This document shows positions 11,858 to 24,110 of a stretch of 64,000 nucleotides of DNA, in pieces. How positions within the stretch are numbered: the stretch's first letter is position 1; each line of letters opens with the position of its first letter. The notes under the pieces are model-generated. The model did not search any database and was not told the origin of the DNA. It saw only the letters and a list, made by a program, of their open reading frames with translations. Position numbers and translations under genes: made by a program. Source of the stretch: Climacium dendroides (taxonomy: Eukaryota > Streptophyta > Bryopsida > Hypnales > Climaciaceae); NCBI GenBank assembly GCA_950106755.1, contig OX467082.1:35278001-35342000 (forward strand), read 5' to 3'.

Positions 11858-13467
11858 ATGAAGGTGTTTACCGTGTCTATGCTGGTGCTGTACCTTTGTC
11901 TGGGAGCCGTATCAGCTTATTTTGGCTTTGCAGCAAGAGAAACAAGTAACAGCAGAGTGAGTCCTTTACATTTTCCAGTCAACTAATGCCTTTCTTGTGA
12001 TTGTAGTTTTCAGGGTAGTTTTTTTGTGCAGTATGTGTGGAAGGCTTGAATTGTGATGGTTGATGAATGGTGCAGGAATATCATGTCCTGCTCGTCAAGG
12101 AAATTTGTATCTACCCGGACAGTCCTGCTCAAACGACTGGGCTTCTGGCCGGGCTCATCTTGCTTGTGGCGCAAATGCTTGTGATCGCCACCTGCGCGTG
12201 TACATGTCGCTGGAGTGACAAGAAGCAAGTGGAAGGCTTGAATGCCTCCATGGTGGGACTGGGCTGCGTGCTTGGCTGGTGAGATCCTAAACTAAGTTAA
12301 GTTAACCACTCCAATGAGTACCCTATCTGCAATTGCGCATTTGGCAGTGGGTGTCAGACCTCAATTAATTTAATCGTGATTGAATCAATTAGCTCATTTT
12401 ACTAATTACATAACATTACTGCTATTGGTGAGTGAATACAAGAGGTGCTTGTGAATACAAGAGGTGCTTTTCATTCCGTGAGTTTCAATTGAAAATCGAG
12501 AGTCTCCTATGATGCTCGATGCAACTGGTCTGAGGATAAAGTCAACAAAAAGAGGTTGAATATTATTTATTCCTGAAAGGCCACAAAAGATCCCCTCGGA
12601 ATTCCATTTTGGAAGGCTGTGTCGTGTGAGGGTTAATGATTCTAAAATCCACCTCCTTCACCTAGACATTTGCATTCACTAGTGAAACACGGGTGGTTCC
12701 CAGGCCTTCATTTTGGGTCATTTTTCGTTAACCAAGTTCATGTTTCAATCAGTGAGGTTTGACACTCCAGAGTTTCTGCATTCTTTTACTGCTACTCGCT
12801 GGCTTGTAAGAGTATCCTGTGGCTCGGTGCGTATGTGTTGAGGGTGATTCAAGGGATTTTTTTTGCATTACTAATTACTGGCTTTTAGATGCATCCTGTG
12901 GCCTGGATGTTTGTTGAGGGTGATTCAAGGGAATTTTGCGTTGCCAATTGCTCGCTTTGTAGTGTATCTTGTGACCTGGATGTCTGTGAACTGGGTGTTC
13001 CGAGCTATTTTTGCAGTGCTATTTTCTGGCTTGTAAGAGTACCATGTGGCCTGGGTGCTTGTTGAGAGTGATTTCAAGAGAATTTTGCATTGGTTGAAAT
13101 TTTGACACAGAGAGTGTTTGGCAGTTTCGCCTCTGGATTGTCTGCAGCCTTTTTTGCATCAGGGAGCGCTCTGAGCAGACCGTCTGAGCGGTACCGGGTG
13201 CGGCACAAGTCGAACTCATCAGCGGATTGCTCCCAGCCGAGGTTCGTCATCGCCATCTCCCTGATGTTTGTGACCATCTTTTTGGGCGTGGTGTTCTTCA
13301 TTGGCATCATCCAGGAAGCAAGAAAGGGTGTGTTAACCACTCCCCTGCCGCAGCAGATCACTCCGGTGGCAGACCGTGAAACAGACCCTGAAACGGGCCC
13401 TGGAAATCCCCCTCGGGACCAGGAGCCATCAGCGCCTCCACCTGGCCCTGATCGACTGCCTGTATAG
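11858..13467 (+). CDS. DUF1218 plant four-TM membrane protein, three exons, 214 aa
   Basis: Exons are 11858-11956, 12076-12278 and 13125-13467, with donors gtgagt and gtgaga and acceptors gcag and ggcag. Phases join correctly to a 214-residue protein. TM1 (MLVLYLCLGAVSAYFGF) is followed by a short loop, then CIYPDSPAQTTGLLAGLILLVAQ with the family C-x-YP...GL pattern and TM2. The family block SALSRPSERYRVRHK...CSQPR and TM4 (FVIAISLMFVTIFLGVVFFI) follow in exon 3. The C-terminal tail after residue ~175 is rich in Pro and acidic residues. DUF1218 proteins are plant-specific; some members modify lignin or vein patterning and sit in the ER or plasma membrane. The function here is not known. The exon 2/3 junction (TG|T, Cys) was chosen because the obvious acceptor 14 bases upstream would create a stop codon. 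Confidence 0.82.
12432..12471 (+). repeat. Two-copy 20-bp tandem repeat in intron 2
   Basis: The word GTGAATACAAGAGGTGCTT occurs twice head to tail inside intron 2 of the DUF1218 gene. It is a small slippage duplication with no evident function. Confidence 0.8.
12791..13100 (+). repeat. Intronic minisatellite, four ~76-bp copies
   Basis: Four diverged copies begin at about 12799, 12878, 12951 and 13026 with CTGGCTTGTAAGAGTATCCTG-like words. They continue with 'tgtggcctgg.tg.ttgttgaggg' and 'gattcaaggg.atttttgca'. The periods are roughly 79, 73 and 75 bp. The last copy ends just before the exon 3 acceptor of the DUF1218 gene, so the array supplies the branch-point region of that intron. Confidence 0.8.
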
Positions 13468-16199
13468 TACCGGAAGGGCGAGGATTTCAGGTCGGACAGC
13501 TCAGAGCTTCCCTTCCTGGAAAGGTCCTGGTAAAGGACGTGAGGTCATTTTTCTGTGTAATGCTCCGGATTTGGGGTCATTCCTCGACCTCCCTCTTGTA
13601 CAGAACCCTTTTTGCAGTTTTGCTCTTACTACAGCCCAAAGGCTCAGTGTCAGTTTCAACAAGAGTAAGCTGTCTGATAATATTAGCAATGGAAGTGGAA
13701 ATAGGTATAATTAAAATTGAATCTCACTCTCTAGCATTACGCTCTGGACGGATTCATGAATCTCACAATTCAAAACAATTTGAGTGCAATCTTATGACTC
13801 GGATGCGCAGATCTCCCTACCCAATTGTTTCCTCACATGCACACATCTAACAACTCGCACACTTCCCAACTCTTGGACCCAGACTTATTTGAATATTGAA
13901 GTGAATTGGCTTAGAGACACATCACATGTTTTTTGATTTTTGGAGTCTTTCGTTGGCTGTCTTACTGTCTCATATTTCGCTTCATTCGAGGTTAACACTC
14001 GCTATCTATGTCTATGTGTCGTAATTAGTAGAAAGTCTATCCCAACATTTTCTTCATAAACTCTTGTCTTAGAACCTATGAGCTCATGAGTTTAGGAATC
14101 TATATTACAAACATCTATGGTTATAGGTACCTATGTTATAGACTCGTTCTATGTTACAATGCACTTATGTTATAAGTACATGTGTTATAAACACCTTCAA
14201 GTGGTTGTAGATACATACTTGCAACTAGGTTGAAGACTCATAGGCTCACATCCCTGCACTCATGCCCTAACATCGTTGAGTGCCACTTAATCTTCTCAAT
14301 TTGTGGTTGGCTGCTCACCAATCTTGCATCTGTTTTGTTCATTGTTTGGAAGGAGGAGGTGATCATATCATGCTAATTATCATGGTATTCACCATCTGTG
14401 TACCAACGTAGAATCAATGCTGCATGAATTTGTGACAAGCCTACCTATCTCCATTTGTCTCATCCTCAGGGCTCTTTCACCGGCACTCACTTTCTGTCGA
14501 GGTAAGAGTATCCCTAGCATACGCTGTGGCGTACAGTTTTAAGTCCAATTCAAAGTGTTGTATCTTTTGCATCCGATGTCCAAATTTAATAAAAATTTGT
14601 TGGGGAATTTGTGCTCTTTATTCTAATTTATGTGGTAAAATTTTCAGATCAATTCCATGATGTATTGATTTCTTGGAAGCCAATCAAGATTCATAGGTTC
14701 AAGTTGAGTTCACCAAAATGCATTTGAAGGTTGCAACTTTGGGGGGCTTGTATTTCCTCCATCCAATGTTTGTCTTCAATAAAATTTGATGGGTTATGTT
14801 CTCCTCAAAGTTTCGTTATAGTGTTAAAATTTTCATGTCAATCCAAGTTGTTTTGAATGTTTGAGAGCAATTCAAAGTTCAAAATCCCGATGTTTTTGGA
14901 TCACAATGAACTTTGTTGCCTTGTTTCTTCTTTATATGCTGTCAATTTTTAATAATTTTTTTTAAAAAAGTTGTAGAGACTAGTGCAATTTATGTGGCTA
15001 AAGTTTCATATCAATCCAAGAATTTATGAGTGATTGAGAAGCATTTTAATAGAAAGAAGTTCAACCTTAGATGTGTTTTTTGCAACTTTTCTTGTTATTT
15101 TTTTGACATTTGAAAGCCATTTTGCAAACACAATGAGTCAATTCAATGATATTTTCTTTCACCAATGTGTTTGTATGCTAGTTTTGAATCACATCATAGT
15201 TTAAAGTTTTTTCATTTAAGTAGGTTCAGAAATCAAATTTCACCTCCAAATGTGTTGCTCAAAAAATTTCAACATCCTTTTCCAACACTACAACATTATA
15301 ATCTTGCAATCTATGCAACCAAATGACTCCAAATTTGATTCACGTCATCTATAACATGTGCACAACAAGATTGTATGATTGAGATCTCCATAATTGAGTG
15401 ACATTTAAATCTAAAACACTTCAAAAGTGATGATGTTTTCGATGCATCCTTGTGTGAAATATGTCCACCTTGGGTACATGTTTTGTGCTTGGGATTCAAT
15501 ATGAGCTTTCAATATGACTGTTTGCTCATTTCTGTGACTTGCAAAGATCTCCAAAGTTGGCAAGTCTTTGATCGTGCTTTTAGGAGCAAATTCAATAGGC
15601 TGTTGCTTTGTAATTCAGCAGTCTGCCCCTCAAGTACCCGAACTTCCAGTCCGAATTATTCATCCTGTTCTTTTAATATTTGTTCAGCAAGGTCGTGATC
15701 TCAAAGATTTTCGATAACACTGTGCATCAGCATTCACAAAACTGGCTAAAATTTGCTCCATTGTTACTTAAAATTTTCAGTAGCTAGATATACATTGGAG
15801 AAAATCCCTGAAAAAATTAAATTTTAGTTGAGACTGCAACAAACAATAAAATTAGATAGCCAATTTGCAACTGCCTTTACATTGGAATTAGCATCTCTTT
15901 AGTTAGTTTTGTATTATAATACTCCCAATAATCCTATACAACTTGCAAAATCCTTTCTTTTCTATTTTTTTAATACTACTTGCTCACTCTCAAGATAGCC
16001 AAAGTTGATGCTTGTTTGTCTTGAAGGTGACATATTGCACTAAATTCCATAAACTAGTTTTAGCACCACTGTTGTACATAAACAAATCTATTCAAGGAAA
16101 TGATCTTGAACTTTGCACAAATATTTAATGGTCTCATGCATGATATGTCTTTGTTGGATCCAACATTGTGCACGTTTCTATGTACCTAAACACTGACAC
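13468..16199. other. Intergenic region, AT-rich, no recognised gene
   Basis: The 3' UTR of the DUF1218 gene presumably occupies the first few hundred bases. From about 14080 to 14230 the words 'ctatgttataggt/acctatgttata' recur. At 15570-15710 on the minus strand a frame with one stop reads like a short helical segment (DLAEQILKEQDE, then LEVRVLEGQTAELQSN), which may be a relic of a coding exon; I cannot name a family. Otherwise I see nothing. Confidence 0.45.
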
Positions 16200-17597
16200 T
16201 TACAATACACTACATAATCCCAATGTAGGAGAGTTTCACTATTATAGCATGTTTCCATTGATTAGGGAGAAACAAATTAAAACCAATAATGTTTATAGCT
16301 TGTTTGTGCAAATTTTCAAGAGGGTGGATGTTGCGATCCAAATGACACCTAACAGCTTTCAGCAATTCACTAGGTTCACCACAATCCACTTATAGCATCA
16401 CTTGGTCATCAAGTGCCTAACATTGCACATGCCAAGCACACACAGTGTTAGTCCACATTTCTAACTCATTTTGCCAAGTTCTAGTCACCAGGACTACTAG
16501 TACACACTCCCATTGTGACACCGAGCATGTCATTTAGTAACATGGGGCGAAACTTCCACCTTAATGTGCAAAGACTCATGGTGGCACTACTCACCATGGT
16601 TGAGTATCATCCCACTCCATGCTAGTCCTTTTTGCATTTGCTACTTATCCACTAGAGGTAACCGACACTCACAACTCGAGACACATCCAAGGAGGCCTAG
16701 CAAGGAGTAGGACTCCACCCAACCGATGCTACGGGACACACACAAGTGTCTCATGGTGCCTTGAAATGGTGGTGAAGTTACCACCACCAACCATGAATCA
16801 CCAGGACTTACCAAGGCTTCAAAAGGGAATGAGGAGTGAGACCAACCCCTCTTATAGTACTCTCTCTGGTATTCAGCAGACCCCCCTGTCCTAGGTCGAA
16901 GGAAGTCCTTGGATAACCTTGGGTTGTGGAAGACCACCCACTTCCAACCCAAATCGCCAAGTTACGCCACCGTTTGGACTCCTGAACTTTCAACCCGCGT
17001 AACTTTGTGTTTCAAGCTCCAAATCCAACAGGCGAGCCCATTTTAGACATCTACGTAACGAGTATATGCCGATGGACTGATCACTTGTCCCATTTGGACA
17101 AGTTCTTGTAAAGTTATGGCCCTTCAAAGATTCGGATTCACCGGGGGAGGCGTCACGCCTTCACCACGGCTCTTTTTTTCCATAACTTTTGACTCATGTT
17201 TTAGAACCTCGTAATGCTTGTCATTCTAGATTCATTGTGTTCATATCTTTTCAATGATATTCCACATGCCATACTTTCTTGTGGGATTCATTGGAAACCC
17301 CTCACACCTAGCCCTCAAGTGTCCCGACGCCACCGGAACCCAATCAACTTTAAACGGCCATAACTTTTAGCTCACAACTCCAAATTGTGCATTTTTTGTG
17401 CCATTAGAAGCGTATTGTCAAGAGCTTTCCAAACATGTATGACACTCTCTTGTCCACTTCAAAACCAGGGCGACATTGCGCCCTATTTGATCGGGAGTCT
17501 CTCCATTCTCCCTACCTAGTCTATTGCAAGGCTTGGGAAGTCCCCCCTTGCGCACTAAGGTTTATTGGGTACCCCAAGTAGATAGGGGCGTGATAGT
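16200..17597 (-). repeat. LTR-like repeat copy B, inverted relative to copy A
   Basis: This is the reverse-complement counterpart of 6688-8060. Its outer end reads TAGATAGGGGCGTGATA, matching the TGTCATGCCCCTAT start of copy A. Internal blocks follow in the same order: the CAAGTGTCTCATGGTGCCTTGA block, the 'cttaccaaggctt' block and the 'ccaggactactagtacacactc' block. It is more GC-rich and retains more CpGs than copy A, suggesting it is younger or less decayed. No coding frames are retained. Confidence 0.6.
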
Positions 17598-18169
17598 GTG
17601 TTGGGAAGTGTGGAAGATGAACACTCCTTTTTAGCGTTGTCTTTCCTCAAAGATAGGCTGCGTAATAGGCTCAATTAACACCTTGGAGTAGTTCTGGGCA
17701 TGCATTGTCAAAATGTGTATAGTCTAAAAAATTTTCCATATGACAATTGTTTTAAGTAGTGGATGTGTAGATAGATTTTTCCGGAATTTTGAATTTTTTT
17801 TGAGATAGAAGTTAAATGGACCAGTAGAAGTCAATTACAACTAGAAGTAAAGTGTGAATTGGGTCAACTAGATGTATGGTTAATGAAATGACTAGTGGAC
17901 AGCCAGTTGCAGGAGTTGTAGCGGTTAAGGACAAATAGACTTAGAGTTAAACTATAGTTGACTATTTTAGAATTATGATGCCTTTGGTTGAAGAAGTAGA
18001 CCAAGATTCAACCATTCAATATAAGTTGAAGTTATGGCCAAGAAGTATAAGAACAATTGGACTTTCAGTTTTTTTTCTCTCTCAGGCATTTGCAGTGATT
18101 GCCACCTTGTCAATTGTACCTATATATTCCTTCCTTTCAATGCAAATTAGTCGATTCGTCTTATAATTG

Positions 18170-19045
18170 TGTAGCCAGTGATTGGCATTTGAGTGAGCAA
18201 CCAACAATTGGTTGTATTTCTTAATTAGATTTGCCAGTGATTGGCATTCTTTTGATCATTTTCTTTGTGGGTCAATTAGTTGAGAGTGGTTCATTTGTCA
18301 AATTGTCCTTGTGATATTCTACACAGTTAAATTTCTCAAGTGAGTTTGTGGAGTGATTAAATCTGCTAGGGATTGGTGATCCTAATGCATGGGACAATTA
18401 GCTAGGGATTGGCATTATTCTTTATTTGGTTGACAGTCTAATAGTCTTGCTGTGAGAGCATTGTTGAGAGAGATTTGATGAATATAATAACTCTAATTTA
18501 AGCCAGTGATTGGTATGTTATGTTTATATTAGCCTATTTGTCAAGCTGAGAGGAAGCTATGTCAAATTGATCTGTTAATTTTGAGGTCAAATAAACAATG
18601 CTGTAAGGAAAGAAACAACTCTAGATTTGAGAATGAGATCTTTGTTTTTGAGTTAATTAGTCAGCAAGCCATAGTGAAAGAGTTAGCCAGTAATTGGTAA
18701 GTTTATCTTTAATTTTTGTAAGAGCATCTATGGTCAAATTGTCAATGATCGAGAAGGCTGATCGAGGTCAAATGGACTGCGGGCATACAAGCTAAAAGAC
18801 AATTAGGCGTGCTAAACAACTTTGTTAATTGTCTAATTGATGTTAAAATTATTTTCTTGATTTGTGTCTATGGTTAAGTTCTACTTGTGAGGATAATGAT
18901 CTTTTATAAATATTAGTGATTGGCGAAATTTATACTTGAGTTAATGGTCAATTAGCCAAGTTGTGATACCTTTGTTATAATTTAAGATATTTGAAGTCGA
19001 ATAGACTGTGAGTGTTAAACCAATTAACATACCAGTGATTGGTGA
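18170..19045 (+). repeat. Dispersed array of AGCCAGTGATTGGCAT-like words
   Basis: Variants of (A)GCCAGTGATTGG occur near 18173, 18233, 18368, 18405, 18501, 18684, 18914 and 19031. The spacing is irregular, about 40 to 230 bp. The sequence between copies is AT-rich and not obviously conserved. It may be a decayed tandem array or clustered protein-binding words. Confidence 0.6.
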
Positions 19046-19960
19046 TGTTTTCTAAAATTCAATTTAAGGTCTAATAGACATGAAATTAGTTCTTGGTAAT
19101 GTTTTATGCTTAAGTTTCCAATAAGGAATATTTTGAATGTCAATTTGACGTATGTTGAATTACTAAATATCTAGTTTAATAGTCTAAACAGAGACAATTT
19201 ATGGAAATGTTTGTCTAATTGACTAAATATGGTGATGGTTGTCGTTGTAGTTAAATTGTTTGTGTTTAAGGATAGATTCTTGAATGCAATATAAAGTTAT
19301 GCAAGTAATTGAAAGAGTCAATTAGACCAGTTAATTGAAGTTAAGATAGAATTACAAATGGTCTGTAGAAGTACAAAGTAAAAAAATGATTAATTCTTGG
19401 TGGTTGTGAGTCAATTAGTCATGTTGACATTTGATTGCAAGTGCAAATGCAGGAACTAAGGAACAAAATCTTTTGTTGTAGGATAGAATCTTTGTGCAAA
19501 TCTTGTTGTGATCTTATGTTGGAAAATGGCCCAATTGACAACTTGTTATAGATAAATATTTATGTAACTCATGTTTTAATCCTGTATGGGAATTTGGACA
19601 AATTGACCATTTATTGAAGATAGATAAAATTAGTTATGTGTTAGTATAGCAAGACCAATTGACCAAGTAGTATAATTGTTAAATTGAAAATGTAAGTGTG
19701 GGACTTGGTTCAATTGACATGTTGTTTACTGTGGAACATGGAAAAAAAAAGCTAATGTGACTATTTGACTGGAACTAAAAATTAAATGAATGAACCTTCA
19801 CTTTTGCATACTCTGCATATCGAGACAAATTGACCCAACTGATTGTGAAATTTGCATCTCTGCATTAGTAGCAATTAGGCTAGTAAAATAGTTACTGGAC
19901 CAATTGACAATGAATTAAAAGGGAAAATAATTAAGGAAATTGTGATTGTGTGTATGTGAT

Positions 19961-19961
<1 letters not shown>

Positions 19962-20001
<40 letters not shown>
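19962..20001. repeat. (AT)n microsatellite
   Basis: About 20 uninterrupted AT dinucleotides. Confidence 0.95.
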
Positions 20002-20006
<5 letters not shown>

Positions 20007-20734
20007 GTGGGCATGATTAAGTTGATAGAACTAGAGTCATGACTATTTGACAAACCTTGGACAATTTGACATTAGAATTCTAATGTAAGATAGAGACAAC
20101 ATGTCTTATATTTGCATCCATGGGTAATGGACGGTTACTAGAATAGGGTAGGACAAAAAATATATCCAATACACATAATTAAACTAACAATTGGGATTTT
20201 AATCTTTAATTATAAAACATGAGTAATTTACCTACATAAAAGTGACCGTAGATACAAAACGATAGATGAATTGACCTTCCCCAATTAAAAGAACCACCAC
20301 TAGAGGATTTCTTGAATTTTGTTCCCAAAGTATTCCTACGCTATAGGTGCTAGCCACTAAGTGGCAGCGTTATACAGTCACTGGGTGACACGTATTCTAG
20401 ATCCACGAGGTAGTGCAAGGTTGTCATTTGTGGCTACTACTTCTCAATTTTTTCACTTCAATTGGCAGATGATAGATTTCTAATTCCAATTCAGATTTTA
20501 CTACAAGTTCAGGGTATGTTGATACTGCAGAACATCTTTTGTGGAATCCAACCTTTTTTTCTTTGTTATTATCAATTATTCATATTATGTGGCCATGTTT
20601 GTGGCTTGCTGCAGATGGAGAGTGCAAGTTGTTCAATTGCCATGCACTTGCTGTTGTTTTCCTGAGTAGCTTCTTAGTCACAACTTGTATTGAGTGATTG
20701 TAAGCCTAGAATGACATTTTGTTGTGTGATACTA

Positions 20735-21026
20735 AGGTAGGTGGCTCTTAAATTGACCCTTTAAGAGCTGATTGCATTTTGGGGACAGCTAAACATCTCA
20801 AAACAATTTTCAGTGAATTTCGGTAGGAAGAAAAAAAGAATAGGCATCTAATCCAAGTCGTTTCATATTTTTTGGACCTTTGTGGAATTAGTTACAAATT
20901 TTTGAAGTTGAAACGTAATGGTTTCTAAGACCGACCCCCTTCTAAAATGTATGCTTTTAGTACATTTCAGAAGTAAAATGTACCAGATCGGTTTTAGAAC
21001 CAGGTCGGTTTAAGAGCCACCTACCT
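20735..21026. mobile_element. MITE with AGGTAGGTGGCTCTTAAA termini and TA target site
   Basis: The 18-bp word AGGTAGGTGGCTCTTAAA at 20735-20752 is repeated exactly in reverse complement at 21009-21026. Both ends are flanked by TA (20733-20734 and 21027-21028). Inside, 'ctaagaccgacccc' and 'accaggtcggtttaag' give further sub-terminal similarity. Length (292 bp), inverted ends and TA duplication fit a Tc1/mariner-type (Stowaway-like) non-autonomous element. It sits 80 bp from the left end of the pogo-like element. Confidence 0.85.
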
Positions 21027-21829
21027 TAATTCTCAATTTCAGATGAATTTTCATCCACATTGTAAGAATGCAATATCATCAAGTGACTTTTTTGTCTACT
21101 ATCACTACACTAAAATTGGTAAATAGTGTTGGGTGATAATTAGTGTCATTCCCTGGTTTTTACCCCCAACACTATTTTCCAACTTATGTGTAAATAGTGT
21201 TGGGCACTTAATTTGTGCCGCCTAAATCTGGCCCTACCTTGGAAACCTCAATTTTGGGAACCACAATTTCTGACCCCCGCCCCCGAAATCTTGGCCTTCC
21301 CTGGAAACTTTACTTTTGGTCTTCTCTCTCGCCGTGGAAGTTTTCTCTTTCCCTGGAATTTTTGTTTTTTGTTTGTTTGCTTCATGTTCAGCGATTCATC
21401 CCTTACCTGGTGCACTGCAATTTCAGCCCATTGTGGTATTCAGTTTTGGTTAGGCTTTGCCCCTACAGCACATTCCTAGAATCCATTCGCAATTTCAGTT
21501 TTAGGTTGGAGTTTTTCTTCCTTCCACATTGTGGGCGCCACCTTGGGAGCACAAGACAGTTTGGGAGAGCTTCTTGAAAATTTCAGCCCACATTGTGAGC
21601 TTTAAGGGTGGGTGGGTGGGTTATAGTCCGACGACTCCCGCCGATTCCATTGCCGCTTCAATTTGAATTTGAATCTTCCGGTGCCCCTAACTTTCAATTG
21701 AGGTATGCAATTCAACTTTTGATTACACCATTGGATTTCTCTTCCTCTCTTCTATTTACTGTGAAAGATGGATTTTTTTTTGGTCGCCATTTTTTTAAAA
21801 CCATTTTTTTCTGGATTTTCTAGCCCGGC

Positions 21830-23368
21830 ATGGACCGCCCTCCGCTTGCTGATCTCAATGCCTCTCTCCGACGCCTCCAACAAGTTTCCAGCATTGCAAC
21901 TCGACGAGTTGTCACTGCTTGGATGGTGGAGGACGTCGCCATTCACGGTGAGCATAGCCTAAATGTTCGCGTAATTCAAGCATTTCCAGAACATTTCCGT
22001 GGATAGCGCCCTGCCAACCTTGTAAAAGCCGGCCGATGGTGGCAGCAACGCCACCAATTCGATGAGGACAATGTAGAAAATGCAACCCAAGTCACTGCAT
22101 TCTCGTGCAGCCGCAACCGATTGGGCATAAGGCGGTGCCATTGTCCAAAAGCCAGACCAAGCCAAGGCAAGAAAAAAAGTGAATGGGTATAATATTTGTA
22201 CCCACTTTTACTTGAAGAATTCAACCGCCTTCGAAAATCAAGTGTAAAGTTTTCTTCTCTTCTTTTTCGTGAGTTGGCCCTTTCCATTCTCGTAGCTCCC
22301 GAGTCTAATTTCACAACCCAATCTGTTGACCCAAAGGATAACATTTTGTTGGTTAACAAAATTACCCCGAATTGGGTCAATCAATTCATGGAGAACCACA
22401 ACATAGTCCTCCTCTCCCAACGTGGCCGTTTGACTTGTAGTCCTCAAAAAGAATTCCAAATCGAACAACAAACCGCCTATCATTTGGGGGTTTTGCAAAG
22501 GGGATTTGCATCCGGGGAATTTGATGAAAATCTAATGGAAAATCTGGATGAAACCCATTTTGTAGTCAATCTTGACAATGGACGCACTTTAGGGTTTCGG
22601 GGGGACACAACAGTCAAATATGCTGAAGTGATTTCGGGTGGGGAGTCTATAACTATGGTGGTTCGTATTTCAGGAGGCCGGCGTGCTATGATAGAAGCTC
22701 CTATGTTCATTTTCACAAATGAAAATAAGAGCTACCCTATACGAGGTCTAATTGATAATATTCCCGGGATGTCTTATAGGTCGGGCCCTAAAGGGTGGAT
22801 GGACCAAACCATCTTACCCGAATATTTTTTGGAAAATCGGGCATATCAAGCCGATCTTCATCACCGCATGAAGATCATATGGCTTGATAATTGTACCGGC
22901 CATACGGTGACCCCTAGGTTGGCTGATGTCCTAGCAACCAAAAATACAGTCTTCAAATTTTTACCTCCTTATTCTACTCACCTTTGCCAACCAGCAGATA
23001 CATTCTTGATTTCAAAGATCAAAGATGCATGGACAAGACGGTGGGAAGCCAAAAAAATTCAGTTGATACAAGAAAATGCTTGGCAAAATGCACCCCGGGT
23101 AGATGGACAATGGTCAGGGAAGTTGACCAATCTAGGGAAACGTTTTTTCCTACAATTGGCTGCTGATAGTATAGAAGATGTTAATAGAGAGGTGGATTGT
23201 GACAACATCTCCTATGCTAGAAAAGCAATGATTCGTTGTAGCTTGGCATTAGAACTTGATGGATCTTGGAGTGTTGGACAATTATTTCCACATCTCCAAG
23301 ACATTATTGCAAAACATTTGCAATACTTCCAAGGGCAAGAAGTGCCTAATTTAAATAGGGCAATTTAG
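21830..23368 (+). pseudogene. Pogo/Tigger-like DDE transposase, two in-frame stops
   Basis: One reading frame runs from ATG 21830 to the stop at 23368 (512 codons) and is broken only by TAG at 22004 and TAA at 22190. The first part reads MDRPPLADLNASLRRLQQVS and, after the first stop, has KAGRWWQQRHQF, a helical DNA-binding-type region. The long 3' frame (from 22193) carries the catalytic core. This comprises NLDETHFVV with the first Asp, IIWLDNCTGH with the second, and FLPPYSTHLCQPAD with the third acidic residue followed by FLISKIK. This is the DDE_1 fold used by pogo, Tigger and Jerky-type transposases, which cut and paste at TA. A GTGAG donor-like site at about 21951 could make an intron that removes the first stop, but the skipped sequence looks coding, so decay is the better reading. 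Confidence 0.85.
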
Positions 23369-23509
23369 AGATCTTTTTTTTCAGTTTTTACTGTTTTTTC
23401 CCTTCAATTTCTGGCCTACAGCTACGACTATTATATTGTACTTTTGACTCTTCCTATATTTTGCAATATACACACATTATGAAAAATTTCAGCATTTCAC
23501 CATTGCATT

Positions 23510-24110
23510 GTTTATTTCACCATTTCATTGTTTTTTTGGGCTTTCCAGCATTTATTTCAGAAATTTCATTTAACTTTCCAACTTTTCAGGATTTCATTGT
23601 TTTTTGGGAGCTTTTCAACATTGATTTCTGGATTTCAGTGTTTTGTTGGGCTTTTCAATATTGATTTCTGGATTTCATTGTTTTTTTGGGCTTTTCACCA
23701 TTTATTTCAAGATTTTAGTGTTTTTTTGGGCTTTTCACCATTTATTTCAAGATTTCATTGTTTTTCTAGGCTTTTCACCATTTATTTCAGGATTTCATTG
23801 TTTTTTTGGGCTTTTTACCATTTATTTCAAGATTTCATTGTTTTTCTAGGCTTTTCACCATTTATTTAAAGATTTCATTGTTTTTCTAGGCTTTTCACCA
23901 TTTATTTCAGGATTTCATTGCTTTTTTGGGCTTTTCACCATTTATTTCAGGATTTCATTGTTTTTTGGGGCTTTTCACCATTTATTTCAGGATTTCATTG
24001 TTTTGGGGGGACTTTTCACCATTTCATTGTTTTGGGGGGCTTTCAACATTTATTTCAGGATTTCATTGTTTTTTTGGTTATTTCACCATTTCATTGTTGT
24101 TTTTTGGGCT
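23510..24110 (+). repeat. 40-bp tandem array inside the pogo-like element
   Basis: About 14 copies of a 40-bp unit containing GGGCTTTTCACCATTTATTT and CAGGATTTCATTGTTTTT follow one another almost without indels. Both ends are more degenerate. From 24110 to 24200 it passes into a shorter array of 'catttcagcaattcag' words. The array lies between the transposase stop and the right inverted repeat. The open frames across it are by-products of the repetition. Confidence 0.93.

Larger units (their letters stand above)
17598..20732. other. AT-rich intergenic region with short-motif repetition
   Basis: No gene is recognised. The notable content is a loose array of AGCCAGTGATTGGCAT-like words (about 18170-19045), frequent CAATTGAC words from 19300 to 20100, and an (AT)n microsatellite; these are listed separately. 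Confidence 0.5.

Noticed and set aside
15570..15710. Minus-strand coiled-coil-like peptide with one stop
   Set aside because: Only about 45 codons, no neighbouring exons or splice sites that extend it, and no family recognised.
21951..22110. An intron removing the first stop of the pogo transposase
   Set aside because: A GTGAG donor exists, but the skipped sequence includes KAGRWWQQRHQF, which fits the transposase, and the second stop would remain.
23510..24110. Resemblance to a CRISPR array
   Set aside because: The units are contiguous with no unique spacers, and the context is a eukaryotic transposon.
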